From: Pedobacter puniceum
GTDB lineage: Bacteria > Bacteroidota > Bacteroidia > Sphingobacteriales > Sphingobacteriaceae
Assembly (NCBI RefSeq): GCF_009674685.1
Contig: NZ_WKJI01000002.1
Coordinates: 868,001 to 932,000, forward strand
DNA length: 64,000 bases
Reading direction: 5' to 3'
Each line of letters opens with the position of its first letter. Position 1 is the stretch's first letter. Positions 52,614 through 62,323 of this stretch are shown piece after piece. Under the pieces are notes generated by a model. It worked only from the letters and a program-made list of their open reading frames with translations. It was not told the origin of the DNA and made no database searches. The position numbers were made by a program, and so were the translations under genes.

Positions 52614-53726
52614 ATGCAACAAGTTTCTGATTTTCTAGAATTAGTAAAATCAAATAGAAGAGGTAAGCTTAAAGTTTATATAGGCATGAGTGCCGGTGTA
52701 GGCAAAACTTATAAAATGTTGCAAGAAGCACATGCGCTTTTAGCAAATGGTATTGATGTAAAAATAGCTTTTATTGAAACGCATTTAAGAAAAGAGACGC
52801 ATGCGCTTTTAGAAGGTTTGCCCATTATAACCCGTAGAAAATTATTTTATAAAGGTAAAGAATTAGAAGAACTGGATGTACAAGCAGTTATTAATTTGCA
52901 TCCAGAGGTGGTTATTATTGATGAACTGGCACACACGAACATAGAAGGTAGCAAAAACGAAAAACGCTGGCAAGATGTGCTGGATATTTTAAATGCTGGT
53001 ATCAATGTGATATCAGCTGTAAATATTCAGCATTTAGAAAGTTTAAATGAGGATGTCAAAGCTATCACCGGTATTGAAGTGCAAGAAAGAGTGCCAGATA
53101 AGGTTTTGCAAATGGCAGATGAGGTAGTTAATATTGATTTAACAGCTGATGAATTGATTGATAGACTAAAAACAGGTAAGATTTATACTTTAGACAAAGT
53201 ACCTTTAGCCCTGAGGAATTTTTTCCAAATCGAGAAAATATTACAATTAAGAGAATTGGCTTTAAGGGAAGTTTCTAATCAGCTAGAAAGAAAAATTCAA
53301 ACAGAAGTTCCTAAGCAAATACAATTAAGACAGGAATACTTTTTAGCTTGTATCAGTTCACATCCAAATAGTGCAAAAAACATCATTAGAAAAACAGCAA
53401 GGTTAGCCTCTTATTATCATGCTAAATGGATGGTTTTATATGTTCAAATCCCATCAGAAGCGGCTGATAAAATAAAATTAGCCAATCAAAGACACTTAAT
53501 AAATCATTTAAAGCTAGCTACAGAAATGGGTGCAGAAGTTGTCAGAAAAAAAAATGTTGATATTGTAGAAGCCATCATGGAGTTGGTTCTTGAAAAACAA
53601 ATTACAACCATTTGCATCGGTAAACCTAAAAGTACTAGTCTGCTTAATCTTTTCAAACCAAATCTTTTCGAAAAACTTTCTAAACGCTTAACAAATACAG
53701 ATATTGACCTGATTATTTTATCTTGA
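52614..53726 (+). CDS. kdpD: Stand-alone KdpD sensor domain (KdpD-N plus Usp)
   Basis: A 370-residue protein equal to the cytoplasmic N-terminal half of KdpD. The KdpD domain covers about 18-228, with P-loop GMSAGVGKTYKMLQEAH, IAFIETHLRKET, VVIIDELAHTN and NIQHLESLNEDV. A universal-stress-protein-like domain follows at about 240-370. The membrane, GAF and kinase parts of E. coli KdpD are absent; a separate histidine kinase follows 4 bp later. It probably senses K+/ATP status and controls that kinase in trans (inference). Confidence 0.92.
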   Translation: MQQVSDFLELVKSNRRGKLKVYIGMSAGVGKTYKMLQEAHALLANGIDVKIAFIETHLRKETHALLEGLPIITRRKLFYKGKELEELDVQAVINLHPEVVIIDELAHTNIEGSKNEKRWQDVLDILNAGINVISAVNIQHLESLNEDVKAITGIEVQERVPDKVLQMADEVVNIDLTADELIDRLKTGKIYTLDKVPLALRNFFQIEKILQLRELALREVSNQLERKIQTEVPKQIQLRQEYFLACISSHPNSAKNIIRKTARLASYYHAKWMVLYVQIPSEAADKIKLANQRHLINHLKLATEMGAEVVRKKNVDIVEAIMELVLEKQITTICIGKPKSTSLLNLFKPNLFEKLSKRLTNTDIDLIILS

Positions 53727-53730
53727 TGAA

Positions 53731-55464
53731 ATGAAAATAAAAACCAAACTTCGTTTAGGCTTTAGCTTACTTTTTATCATTATTCTGATACTTGGAGCAC
53801 TATCAGCTTATTATTTAAACAAGCTATCTGCTGAAGCAAAATTGGTTCTTAAAGATAATTACGAGACCCTAGAATATACCCGATTGATGTTGTACGAATT
53901 AGATAAGTCTGATTTTGGTAGCTCATTAAATAATTTTGAAAGGCAACTTATTAAACAGGAAAGCAACCTTACAGAGCCTGGAGAACAGGTTTTAACCGTA
54001 AAGGTAAGACATCACTTAGAGCAGTTAAAGGCTACTGACACCCTAAACGTAGCTAAACATCAACAACAAATTAGAGCTAGCTTGAACAAAATCATGGACT
54101 TAAATTTAAAAGCCATCATCTTTAAAAATGAACTAGCAAACAAAACAGCGCATAGTGCCAATTTATTTCTAATTTTTTGGGGAGGTATCTGTTTATTAAT
54201 CACTTTTAGTTTTATTGTTAATTTTCCCGGTTATATTGCAAATCCCATTAAATTATTAACAGAAGGAATAAAAGAAATTGAAGCGAAAAATTATAACAAG
54301 CGTTTAAGCTTTACTTCTAAAGACGAGTTTGGTGAGTTAGCTCAGGTTTTTAATAGTATGGCTCAAAAGCTTCATGATTTTGAAAACTCTAATTTGGCAA
54401 AAATTCTTTTTGAGAAAAAAAGGATAGAAGCTATCATTAACAGCATGAATGATGGTGTAATTGGGTTAGACGAGCATCAGCATATTTTATTTGTTAACCC
54501 TGTAGCTCTTAAACTCTTTGGTTTAAACGAAAATGACCTCGTAGGTAAATTTGCGCCCGATGTTGCATTAAAGAACGATTTATTAAAAGACTTGCTTAAC
54601 AATCATGTAAACCATGAGCTGAAAATTTATGCCGATGCAAAAGAAAGTTATTTTAAAAAGGAGGCTTTAAATATTTTGGTTCCACAAAGTAATTTATACC
54701 CCGAAAAAAATATCGACTACGCTTTTACAAATATTGGTTCTGTTTATATTTTGAAGAATATTACCGCTTTCCACGAGCTGGATGAAGCTAAAACCAATTT
54801 CATAGCAACCATCTCTCATGAGTTAAAAACACCTATTTCTTCTATCAAAATGAGTACGCAACTTTTGAAAAATAAACAAATGGGGGATCTAAATCCAGAG
54901 CAAAATGATTTGATTGAAAGTATACAAGATGACACACATCGTTTATTGAAAATTACGAGCGAGTTATTAAACATGGCACAATTAGAAAGTGGTCATATAC
55001 AATTAAATATATTACCTGCTAGCCCTATAGAAATTTTAGATTATGCTATCCAAGCAACTAAAACACAAGCAGAGCAAAAACAAATAAAATTTGAAATCAA
55101 TTATTCTGATACGGTGTCTAAAGTTTTAGCGGATAAAGAAAAAACAGCATGGGTAATCACCAATCTGATAGCCAATGCCATCAGGTACTCTCATGAGCAA
55201 TCTGTTATTAACGTTAAAATGTTAGAAACCACAAAAGAAGTAAAGATAATTATTGAGGACCAGGGGCAAGGCATAGCCCCCCAATACCTAGATAAAATTT
55301 TTGAACGCTATTTTAGAGTTCCAGGCACCCAAAAAGAAGGTACCGGATTAGGACTTGCCATCAGTAAAGATTTTATTGAAGCCCAAGGAGGTAATATCAG
55401 CGTTGATAGTGAATTTGGGGTAGGTAGTGTTTTTACATTAACACTTGTAAAATCGTTTTCATAG
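53731..55464 (+). CDS. HAMP-PAS sensor histidine kinase, partner of the split KdpD
   Basis: A 577-residue membrane kinase. Transmembrane helices lie at about 8-27 and 148-166, with a small periplasmic domain between. A HAMP domain follows (about 168-220), then PAS (about 232-335; IINSMNDGVIGLDEHQHILFVN), HisKA with FIATISHELKTPISSIKMST, and HATPase with ITNLIANAIRYS, DQGQGIA and GTGLGLAISKDF. It is the last gene of the kdp cluster and the likely phosphodonor for the NtrC-type regulator at 44616. The gene ends without a clear terminator, converging on the PhoD-like gene. Confidence 0.92.
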   Translation: MKIKTKLRLGFSLLFIIILILGALSAYYLNKLSAEAKLVLKDNYETLEYTRLMLYELDKSDFGSSLNNFERQLIKQESNLTEPGEQVLTVKVRHHLEQLKATDTLNVAKHQQQIRASLNKIMDLNLKAIIFKNELANKTAHSANLFLIFWGGICLLITFSFIVNFPGYIANPIKLLTEGIKEIEAKNYNKRLSFTSKDEFGELAQVFNSMAQKLHDFENSNLAKILFEKKRIEAIINSMNDGVIGLDEHQHILFVNPVALKLFGLNENDLVGKFAPDVALKNDLLKDLLNNHVNHELKIYADAKESYFKKEALNILVPQSNLYPEKNIDYAFTNIGSVYILKNITAFHELDEAKTNFIATISHELKTPISSIKMSTQLLKNKQMGDLNPEQNDLIESIQDDTHRLLKITSELLNMAQLESGHIQLNILPASPIEILDYAIQATKTQAEQKQIKFEINYSDTVSKVLADKEKTAWVITNLIANAIRYSHEQSVINVKMLETTKEVKIIIEDQGQGIAPQYLDKIFERYFRVPGTQKEGTGLGLAISKDFIEAQGGNISVDSEFGVGSVFTLTLVKSFS

Positions 55465-55555
55465 CATTGAGGAAAAGCTTGTTCAGATAATCTTCATTAA
55501 CCCTTTGTAACTTAAATTCAAGGAATGCGCTCATCATAAAGATTTAAAGTGTGAA

Positions 55556-56551
55556 TCAGAATTCCACTACCTCTTTATGATAAACAGGTGTTTCAAGGCC
55601 TTTTAAAGACATTGTTACCACAAGCTTTTTGCCTTTGTCTTTAAATTCTAACAGTCCATAATTCTTTTGGTTAACCAATGGTCCTACGCGGTATGGGTTA
55701 TGCTCTGCTTTAATATGTGATGCAGGATTTGTAAGTCCACTGGAAGTAATATCGTAAATTGGGAAGTTTAAACCTATAATTTGTGTTTTTGAAAACTCCC
55801 CAATATGCCTATCTCCACTTAATAAAATTACACCATTAGGTTTAGTTTTAATTAACAAGTCTATCAATCTTTTTCTAGCACTAGGAAAATTGGCCCATTT
55901 TTCATGCGGATGTTCCTCAGATAATATCTGAATACTTGAGCCTATTATATAAGCATCAGCATTAGTGCTTAACTGGCTTTCTAACCAGGTCCATTGTTCC
56001 TGCCCTAAAATATCTCCTTGTACATTAGGAATATAACTTTTATTACCATCTTGCATTAAAGTATCACGATGATATCTGCAATCTAATAGAATTACTTGTA
56101 TTCTCTTACTTCCTACTTGATAATCATGAGATGAGTAAATACCTTCCTGCTTACGAACTGGACTTTCTGCTGGTACTTTCAAAAAATCAAGGGCTAATTG
56201 CTGGCTTTCTTGCTTACGCGGATAATATTTTCCAGCATCATTTTTTCCATAATCATGGTCATCCCAGGTGCCAATTAACGAAACTTTGGCTGCAAACCTC
56301 TTATAATCAGGATTGTCATTTTGTATTTGATATTTTTCTTTTAGAACATCCATGTCATGTGTATCGCCATAAATATTATCACCAAGCCAAATCCATAAGT
56401 TAGGCTGATCTTTTAAGATAACATCCCATAAGGGTTGTGGAGAAGTCTCACGGTTACAAGAACCAAAAGCAAATGTTTGAGTTTTACTAGTTTGAGCTTT
56501 AATGCTTATCGCAAATGATGCAATAAGTATAACTGCTAGAGAATATTTCAT
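55556..56551 (-). CDS. PhoD-like alkaline phosphatase / metallophosphoesterase
   Basis: A 331-residue exported enzyme with signal peptide ending IASFAISIKAQ. PhoD-family metal-binding motifs are AFGSCNRETSPQ, LWIWLGDNIYGDTHDMDVL, LIGTWDDHDYGKNDAG, VILLDCRYHRD and LLSGDRHIGEF. It would release phosphate from phosphodiesters or monoesters in the periplasm or outside. No phosphate-regulon motif was recognised. It stands alone between the kdp locus and the glycan cluster. Confidence 0.92.
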   Translation of the reverse strand: MKYSLAVILIASFAISIKAQTSKTQTFAFGSCNRETSPQPLWDVILKDQPNLWIWLGDNIYGDTHDMDVLKEKYQIQNDNPDYKRFAAKVSLIGTWDDHDYGKNDAGKYYPRKQESQQLALDFLKVPAESPVRKQEGIYSSHDYQVGSKRIQVILLDCRYHRDTLMQDGNKSYIPNVQGDILGQEQWTWLESQLSTNADAYIIGSSIQILSEEHPHEKWANFPSARKRLIDLLIKTKPNGVILLSGDRHIGEFSKTQIIGLNFPIYDITSSGLTNPASHIKAEHNPYRVGPLVNQKNYGLLEFKDKGKKLVVTMSLKGLETPVYHKEVVEF

Positions 56552-56765
56552 AATAGTATTTAATGCTTGTTTAAACCAAAAGTAGAGCTTTAAAATTATT
56601 AGAAAGTTAAATCTATATTTTGTTTATATAGACTAAAGTTCTTCTTTAAATGGATAAGTATTTTAAAGTAGTTTAGATATGAAAATGCTTAATATTTTAA
56701 TTTGGTATACCCTAAAAATGAAAAAACTTATCAGACGGGGGCTTAAACTTATCTTCTATTTCGCT

Positions 56766-57335
56766 TTAAAGAGCATCTATTCTTTTTCTTAAATCATTCT
56801 CTTTTTTACTTGTCCAGTACTTACAGTCTAATTGTATAAATACTGAAGAATAGGGTATAACTTCATTTGTTTTTAGAACAAGAACTTGAAACAATTTTGA
56901 AGCTTTATCTATATTCACAAAAACAGAGTCATGCAACATGCTTTGGGGCTGATACTTTCCAATACTTTTTAATAAGGCAGTTCGGTAATCACCTATATTT
57001 TCAACCTGTTCTTTGCTAATATAGTTGAGCTCTTTATCTGTAAAGATTAGAGGTTTTACATGGGATGAACTATCTATTTGACTTAAAGTATAATCAAGTA
57101 CTTTTAGCAGGTCTTGGTGGGTATTAATGGTAATAATACCGGCAGAATTTTGCAAGGGAAAAGCTTTATCAACAATTAAAATCCAGTTTCTATGGCCGTA
57201 TTCTGAAAGCTTCTTTTTAAATTGTAGTTTCCACGAATCTGAAAGTGATTCTTCTGTTTTTGAAGCTTTATTTTGACAAGCAACAGTGCAACTAATTATC
57301 AGTAAAAGGGTTAGTAAATATTTTAACGTTCTCAT
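56766..57335 (-). CDS. Lipoprotein, possibly RbsD/FucU-like
   Basis: A 189-residue lipoprotein (signal ending ISCTVAC, C20). The segment YGHRNWILIVDKAFPLQNSAG resembles the RbsD/FucU pattern GHGDxIxIADANFP of sugar mutarotases and pyranases, followed by helix/strand text compatible with that fold. The catalytic residues were not verified, so mutarotase activity is uncertain. The ATG at 57335 begins 4 bp after the GH116 stop and was preferred over an upstream in-frame ATG at 57365. Location suggests handling of monosaccharide released by the neighbouring hydrolases. Confidence 0.65.
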   Translation of the reverse strand: MRTLKYLLTLLLIISCTVACQNKASKTEESLSDSWKLQFKKKLSEYGHRNWILIVDKAFPLQNSAGIITINTHQDLLKVLDYTLSQIDSSSHVKPLIFTDKELNYISKEQVENIGDYRTALLKSIGKYQPQSMLHDSVFVNIDKASKLFQVLVLKTNEVIPYSSVFIQLDCKYWTSKKENDLRKRIDAL

Positions 57336-57339
57336 CAAA

Positions 57340-59916
57340 CTATAAATTAATTTCTTTTTGCTCACCAGCTTTCAATATAGTGGGCTTTACTTTCGTTGAT
57401 ATATTACCTAAACTGAATTTTGAGAATGAAAGCGTACCATTTAAAACAGTTAATACCGCTTTTTTATTCTCTACTTTACAAGTACCCCAAGCATACCCAT
57501 TACTCCAAAAATAATTTCCAGGAGTTGAGGTGAATGAAATACTGCCTTTTACTCCAGAGTACTGAAAACCGCTTAGCGCTAGAACTGAGGCCCAGCTAGC
57601 CATGGCTCTACCATAGTGGTGGCCACATTCTGGCTCATCATAAGGATTTCTTTTTCTTCCGTCAAATCTATTTCTGATACTCGTTATACATTTTAATGCA
57701 TTATCCATTTGGCCTTCATACATCATCCCAACAGCAGCGGTATATTCAAAACCAGTCATAGATTCAGCAAAATAAGGGAATGGAACTTTTTCACGTCCGT
57801 ATGGCCAACTCGCCATAATTAGTCCGCTTTCATTGCCCATTACGAAGGAGCGCATATTATTGAATTTAGAAGAGAAATCTGCTACATAATTATATTTCAT
57901 AATTGATTTTAGCGTGGTATCTATATTCTCCTTTTGAGCTAGATAGCCCAATCCGCAGATATGGGCCATATATTGCCCAACTAACTGATCAACCAGACAA
58001 CCTTTTCCCAACTGAAAGTTCGGGTTTTTGATTTTATTGATGTCAATTTTGCCTCCCCCTCTTAGTCCCGGGAAAATATCTGTTGTAGGTAGTTGAATTT
58101 TATGGATGTAATATTCTCCATTGAAAAGGTTAGCATCTGTCCAGGCGCTTCCTTTTTTAAACAGCATATTACACTTTTTGGCAAAGGCATCATCTTTTAA
58201 AAATTTAGCCATTTCTTCTGCGGCCCGTAGCGCTCCTAAATACCAAAATTGCATTTGCGGGTTTGGTCCATAATACTCAACATCCATGGTATTATGCTGG
58301 CATCCTTCCATTACACCATCTACATCACCGTCCCAACCGCCTTTTACCCAAGCAAAAGCTAAGGCTTTTTTTACTTTAGGCCAATTAGCTTTCAAAAATT
58401 GGTTATCACCAGATAACTGCCATTCTCTATAAAACTTCATAATGGTTCCCATTTGCCCATCGGCAGCGGCTATTGAGCCTTTAGAAGCTTCTGATAATGG
58501 TAAATCTGCCCTAAAAGCCATAAAACCATTATCTCTAGATGCATAATTAAATTCTATATCCCTCATAGTTTTTGCCAACTCACCATAAAGGAAAGGAGTT
58601 GCTACTTCATAGTTCCATACATGGGTACAGGAACCTTTACAAGAGCCGAATTCATCCATCACACCTTCCCATGCCATCATGTGTCCATCTTTTATCCTAA
58701 ATACAGTTTGAGAACGTAGCGTACTGAGGTTAAAAAGTGCTGCTTCTTTTACAACCAATGGTAAGGAAGAATTGATAAATGCATTTAAAAAGAGCTTTGT
58801 CTTTTGCTTTAAAGCAGGAATTTGTGGGATAACTTTTTCTGCTACATCCCAAGCATTTGCATATTTGGTGCTGTAATAATTACCTACTACAGTTTTTGAC
58901 CATGCAAATCTGTTGGGGAAATTCCAAGTGATATAAAACTGAAAGGTTTCTGTACTGTTGGGTGCTATCTCTTTTTTGACCGCCAAAGATGCCATGGGGT
59001 CATGATCATTTAATTTAATTTTGTCGGTCAGTTCGCCATCTATGCTAAAATCATCCCAGAAATCTAGTGTAGAAAGCCCTACCCAGCCGTCAGCTACAGA
59101 AGACCTACGGTAGCTTACTCCAGATTTTTCATCGGTTAACAAACCAATTGTACCAAAAGCAGGGTCATCTTTGCTTACGCTATCAGAGTACATGTAAATA
59201 CCGCTAAACTTCCCATTATCTTTAAAAATATTTTGGTTTTTCTTTGCGCCATCGGGGATAAAGTCTCCTTTCCAATCACGATGATAATTGCTACCATCTT
59301 TTCCTACAAAATTGCGCATAGAGCCACAAACAGAAACTGTCATTGGTTTTGAAGTTAAGTTTGTAACTTGATAGGTAAGTACAGCAATTGGAAGCCCGCT
59401 TGCATCTGCATCTCCGGGAACTAAAGGGTTAAACCCGATAATTTTAACTTTTAGGGGTAAATTAGGGTCTGATAAGTTGACCATCCCTACAGGATAAGAA
59501 GCATCAAAACTCGCATTTGAAAATCTTGGAAAACCATGCTGATTAACAGGCCTGCCTTCGTAATGTTGATATTCTGTATCATCAAGAGGGCCTAAAAGTG
59601 CTCTGGTAATTGGCTGTTCACCAGCAGGATGCATAAAAATAGCAAAGAAAGGAGCGTTGTTTCCGGCAGTTACAGTGCTAAAGCCAATCCCTGGCTTATT
59701 CATAATCTGCCAGTCACGCAATTCTCCACGTCCTCCTAAAGAAACCGTACCGGTACCAATACCACCTAAAGGAAGTGCAATATTCAGCAAATGATTCTGA
59801 TCGTAATGCTTTAAAATAGGCCAGTCTTCTTTATCTTGCGCTGTAAGCCAATTGATATTTAGGATGGTAAAGAAACTTAAATTGAAAAGAAAAAGTTGTT
59901 TAAAATTTAATTTCAT
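57340..59916 (-). CDS. GH116-family glycoside hydrolase (GBA2-like)
   Basis: An 858-residue exported hydrolase with signal to about residue 26 (INWLTAQ). The beta-rich N-terminal domain (about 40-340) has LPLGGIGTGTVSLGGRGELRDW. The alpha/alpha-barrel (about 360-840) contains GSCTHVWNYEVATPF, where the Glu is the expected nucleophile, plus CQHNTMDVEYYGPNPQMQF, NGEYYIH and CLVDQLVGQYMAH. GH116 enzymes are retaining beta-glucosidases/beta-xylosidases or act on glucosylceramide. The substrate here is unknown. A C-terminal ~70-residue domain follows the barrel. Confidence 0.93.
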   Translation of the reverse strand: MKLNFKQLFLFNLSFFTILNINWLTAQDKEDWPILKHYDQNHLLNIALPLGGIGTGTVSLGGRGELRDWQIMNKPGIGFSTVTAGNNAPFFAIFMHPAGEQPITRALLGPLDDTEYQHYEGRPVNQHGFPRFSNASFDASYPVGMVNLSDPNLPLKVKIIGFNPLVPGDADASGLPIAVLTYQVTNLTSKPMTVSVCGSMRNFVGKDGSNYHRDWKGDFIPDGAKKNQNIFKDNGKFSGIYMYSDSVSKDDPAFGTIGLLTDEKSGVSYRRSSVADGWVGLSTLDFWDDFSIDGELTDKIKLNDHDPMASLAVKKEIAPNSTETFQFYITWNFPNRFAWSKTVVGNYYSTKYANAWDVAEKVIPQIPALKQKTKLFLNAFINSSLPLVVKEAALFNLSTLRSQTVFRIKDGHMMAWEGVMDEFGSCKGSCTHVWNYEVATPFLYGELAKTMRDIEFNYASRDNGFMAFRADLPLSEASKGSIAAADGQMGTIMKFYREWQLSGDNQFLKANWPKVKKALAFAWVKGGWDGDVDGVMEGCQHNTMDVEYYGPNPQMQFWYLGALRAAEEMAKFLKDDAFAKKCNMLFKKGSAWTDANLFNGEYYIHKIQLPTTDIFPGLRGGGKIDINKIKNPNFQLGKGCLVDQLVGQYMAHICGLGYLAQKENIDTTLKSIMKYNYVADFSSKFNNMRSFVMGNESGLIMASWPYGREKVPFPYFAESMTGFEYTAAVGMMYEGQMDNALKCITSIRNRFDGRKRNPYDEPECGHHYGRAMASWASVLALSGFQYSGVKGSISFTSTPGNYFWSNGYAWGTCKVENKKAVLTVLNGTLSFSKFSLGNISTKVKPTILKAGEQKEINL

Positions 59917-60087
59917 GGTGTTATATAATTTAGAAGAGTAAAGATTTTTGCTGTTTGTTAAACAATGATATCTTTAACGTATAATGATTATCAAAGTCTA
60001 TGAACCGAGGTATCATTCCATTTTAATGACCACCTTAAACAGGTTTAGCTTTTGAGAAATCAATCTATTTTTCTGTTAAATACGCGG

Positions 60088-60966
60088 TTAATTTGTATTT
60101 GCCCACAAATTAGCTGCACCTAATAAAGCCGCTACTTCGTTTAATTTTGAAAGATTAATGTTTGTGTTAATTTTAGATTTGTTAAAATGCTTGATCATTT
60201 CATCTTTAAATAAATGAAAGGCGTTAGCAATGTTCCCTCCAATAATAACCACTTCTGGATTATCTTTTTTGATAAACTCCTCGATAAATAAAGCTAGATT
60301 AAGCCCGAATTCTTCAAATATTGATTTTGCAAATTCATCTGTTTCATAAATTTCGGCTAATGCTTTAACATCCTTTATGGATAAGCCACTTAATTCTTGA
60401 TATCTATTTACAAACCACCTAGTAGAAATATAATCTTCGGCAATAGAATTTTTAAAAGGCATGCACCATAAATTAGCATCATCACCAACACCATAATGAT
60501 AGCGGGCTGTTCCTAAACCTGTACCTAATGTTAGTCCAATAACATGGTTAAATCCCTTTGCCGAACCTGCATAAACTTCACCCTGTAAAAAGCAACCAGC
60601 ATCGTTCATCATTTTTATTTGTGAAGTTGTTACTCCTAATTTTTTAGCAAGCATTTCCTTCACATTTAAACCATAAAGAGCATCAAACTTGGCCACATTT
60701 TTTATTTTTGAAATACCTTTTTCATAATCAAAAGGACCAGGCATAGCAATACCAAAGTGTTTAACTTGATGTTCGTAGCCTTTGATGGTTCTAAAAATAC
60801 AGCTGCTCCAGTTATCAATAATTTCTTCAGGTGTGCCTAGCGGGTTTACTCTTTCTCTGATTAAGGTTTCTTGAATAAGACTTTGTTGGGTAATATTTAC
60901 AAGCGCCGTAGTAATATGAGAACCACCAACATCTGCACTTATCACTATATGGGATGTACTTTTCAT
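60088..60966 (-). CDS. ROK-family sugar kinase
   Basis: A 292-residue cytoplasmic protein of the ROK/hexokinase fold. It has the phosphate-1 loop ISADVGGSHITTALV, a catalytic Asp in MMNDAGCFLQGE, GLTLGTGLGTARY, and the adenosine loop VVIIGGNIANAF. The usual ROK zinc motif (CGCGxxGCxE) is missing; NLWCMPFKNSIAEDYIS occupies that place. It probably phosphorylates glucose or a related sugar released by the cluster's hydrolases (inference). It lacks an N-terminal HTH, so it is a kinase-type rather than a repressor-type member. Confidence 0.9.
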   Translation of the reverse strand: MKSTSHIVISADVGGSHITTALVNITQQSLIQETLIRERVNPLGTPEEIIDNWSSCIFRTIKGYEHQVKHFGIAMPGPFDYEKGISKIKNVAKFDALYGLNVKEMLAKKLGVTTSQIKMMNDAGCFLQGEVYAGSAKGFNHVIGLTLGTGLGTARYHYGVGDDANLWCMPFKNSIAEDYISTRWFVNRYQELSGLSIKDVKALAEIYETDEFAKSIFEEFGLNLALFIEEFIKKDNPEVVIIGGNIANAFHLFKDEMIKHFNKSKINTNINLSKLNEVAALLGAANLWANTN

Positions 60967-61098
60967 TTGTTTAAATCAAAAAGACAATTTTATAATTTAG
61001 GTTTATAGGATAATGTTAGATAAAGCATTAGCTCTAACAATACATAAGATTGAAATGAATATTAAAAAATGATAAGCTTGAAAAGCGAAATCACTTTC

Positions 61099-62322
61099 TT
61101 ACTTTAATTTTTTACCAGCATTTTTTAAAATTTGATTAAAATAGGTCATAGCATGCCCCATAGTTCCGTCTGGTTTAATCAGCCAAAGACCTTTTAAATC
61201 TGCTTCATTTCTTGTGAATTGAGGCTGCATAATTTTTTTATCTGTTGCATTCTCATTACAGTAAAGCTCCCATTGTACCATATATTTAACGTTTTGCGCT
61301 AAACATACTGCCAAATAATTATCCCACGCTTCTTTAACCTCTTGAGGACTTTTTTTAGTTAACATTTCTGGGATACCAATTTCTCCTAAAAATACGGTGG
61401 GCTGCTTAACATAAGCGGTAGGCTTCATCTGCTCTTTTAAAAAAGATATTCCATTGTATAATTTCAGACCGCTTTTATCGGGGCTTGTTGCATCATAAGC
61501 AGACCAAGAAACCATATCTGTTTCAACATAAGGTAATACATGTGTTGCCAAACCCGGAATACCGTTCATAGCTTCCATTACCCTATTCACTTCTATAGCA
61601 TGATAAACTTTACATTTTGTATTCTTTACCTCAGAACGGGCTCTGTTTACTCCGTCTTGTCTGGCTTTAAAAGTTTTTTGCATACTCTTATATCTTTGCT
61701 CTGCATTAGCTGGCAAATTATCTTTATCCCATTTTACTTTCGCTGAAACACCACCTCTAAGAATCCAATCGCCCTCCCAGTTCTGAAATACGAAGCTTAC
61801 TGATCTATCTTTGTATTTTTTCAAAAAATACTTGGCTAGCTCATAATATTCTTGCTCTTCAGTTTTTAACTCCTCATCCTTAGCATTAATCATATTTTTA
61901 ACAGATCCTTTGGTACTTAAAATGAAAGTAGAGAAAGGTAAATTAAATGCCTGTTGATAATACGGATGCTCAGCTAAATCTGTTAAACTAAACTGTTGAG
62001 GCAAGTTCCAATTAGAATTGTATTGGTATCCTTTAGGATCTTTATAAAACCATAGCTTACAAACCCCAAACCCTAAACTATCTAATTTTTTTGCTCCCTC
62101 TACCAAAAAAGGTTCTTTGGTAAAAAAGTATTTCCCCCCAACATGGGTAGCGCCAATCATATCCTTAATATTAGCAGGTATTACTATACCTCTTAAGGGT
62201 TTATTTTTCTCAATAATGCTTAAAACATCAGCATCATTTAGTTTAGCTTTGGTTTGAGCTATTGTACTGTAAGTTAAAAAACAGCAGTACAGCGCTAATA
62301 TTTTCTTTGTAAATCCCATCAT
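61099..62322 (-). CDS. Secreted TIM-barrel glycoside-hydrolase-like protein
   Basis: A ~407-residue exported protein with a signal peptide in the first ~22 residues (ALYCCFLTYSTIAQ). It has a barrel-like alternation of strands, with candidate acid residues in VFQNWEGDWILRGG and VFLGEIGIPEMLTKK, spaced like the acid/base and nucleophile of clan A glycosidases. A named GH family could not be assigned. The ATG at 62322 follows the GH2 stop by 1 bp. Earlier in-frame starts would lie inside the GH2 gene. Confidence 0.7.
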   Translation of the reverse strand: MMGFTKKILALYCCFLTYSTIAQTKAKLNDADVLSIIEKNKPLRGIVIPANIKDMIGATHVGGKYFFTKEPFLVEGAKKLDSLGFGVCKLWFYKDPKGYQYNSNWNLPQQFSLTDLAEHPYYQQAFNLPFSTFILSTKGSVKNMINAKDEELKTEEQEYYELAKYFLKKYKDRSVSFVFQNWEGDWILRGGVSAKVKWDKDNLPANAEQRYKSMQKTFKARQDGVNRARSEVKNTKCKVYHAIEVNRVMEAMNGIPGLATHVLPYVETDMVSWSAYDATSPDKSGLKLYNGISFLKEQMKPTAYVKQPTVFLGEIGIPEMLTKKSPQEVKEAWDNYLAVCLAQNVKYMVQWELYCNENATDKKIMQPQFTRNEADLKGLWLIKPDGTMGHAMTYFNQILKNAGKKLK

Positions 62323-62323
62323 A

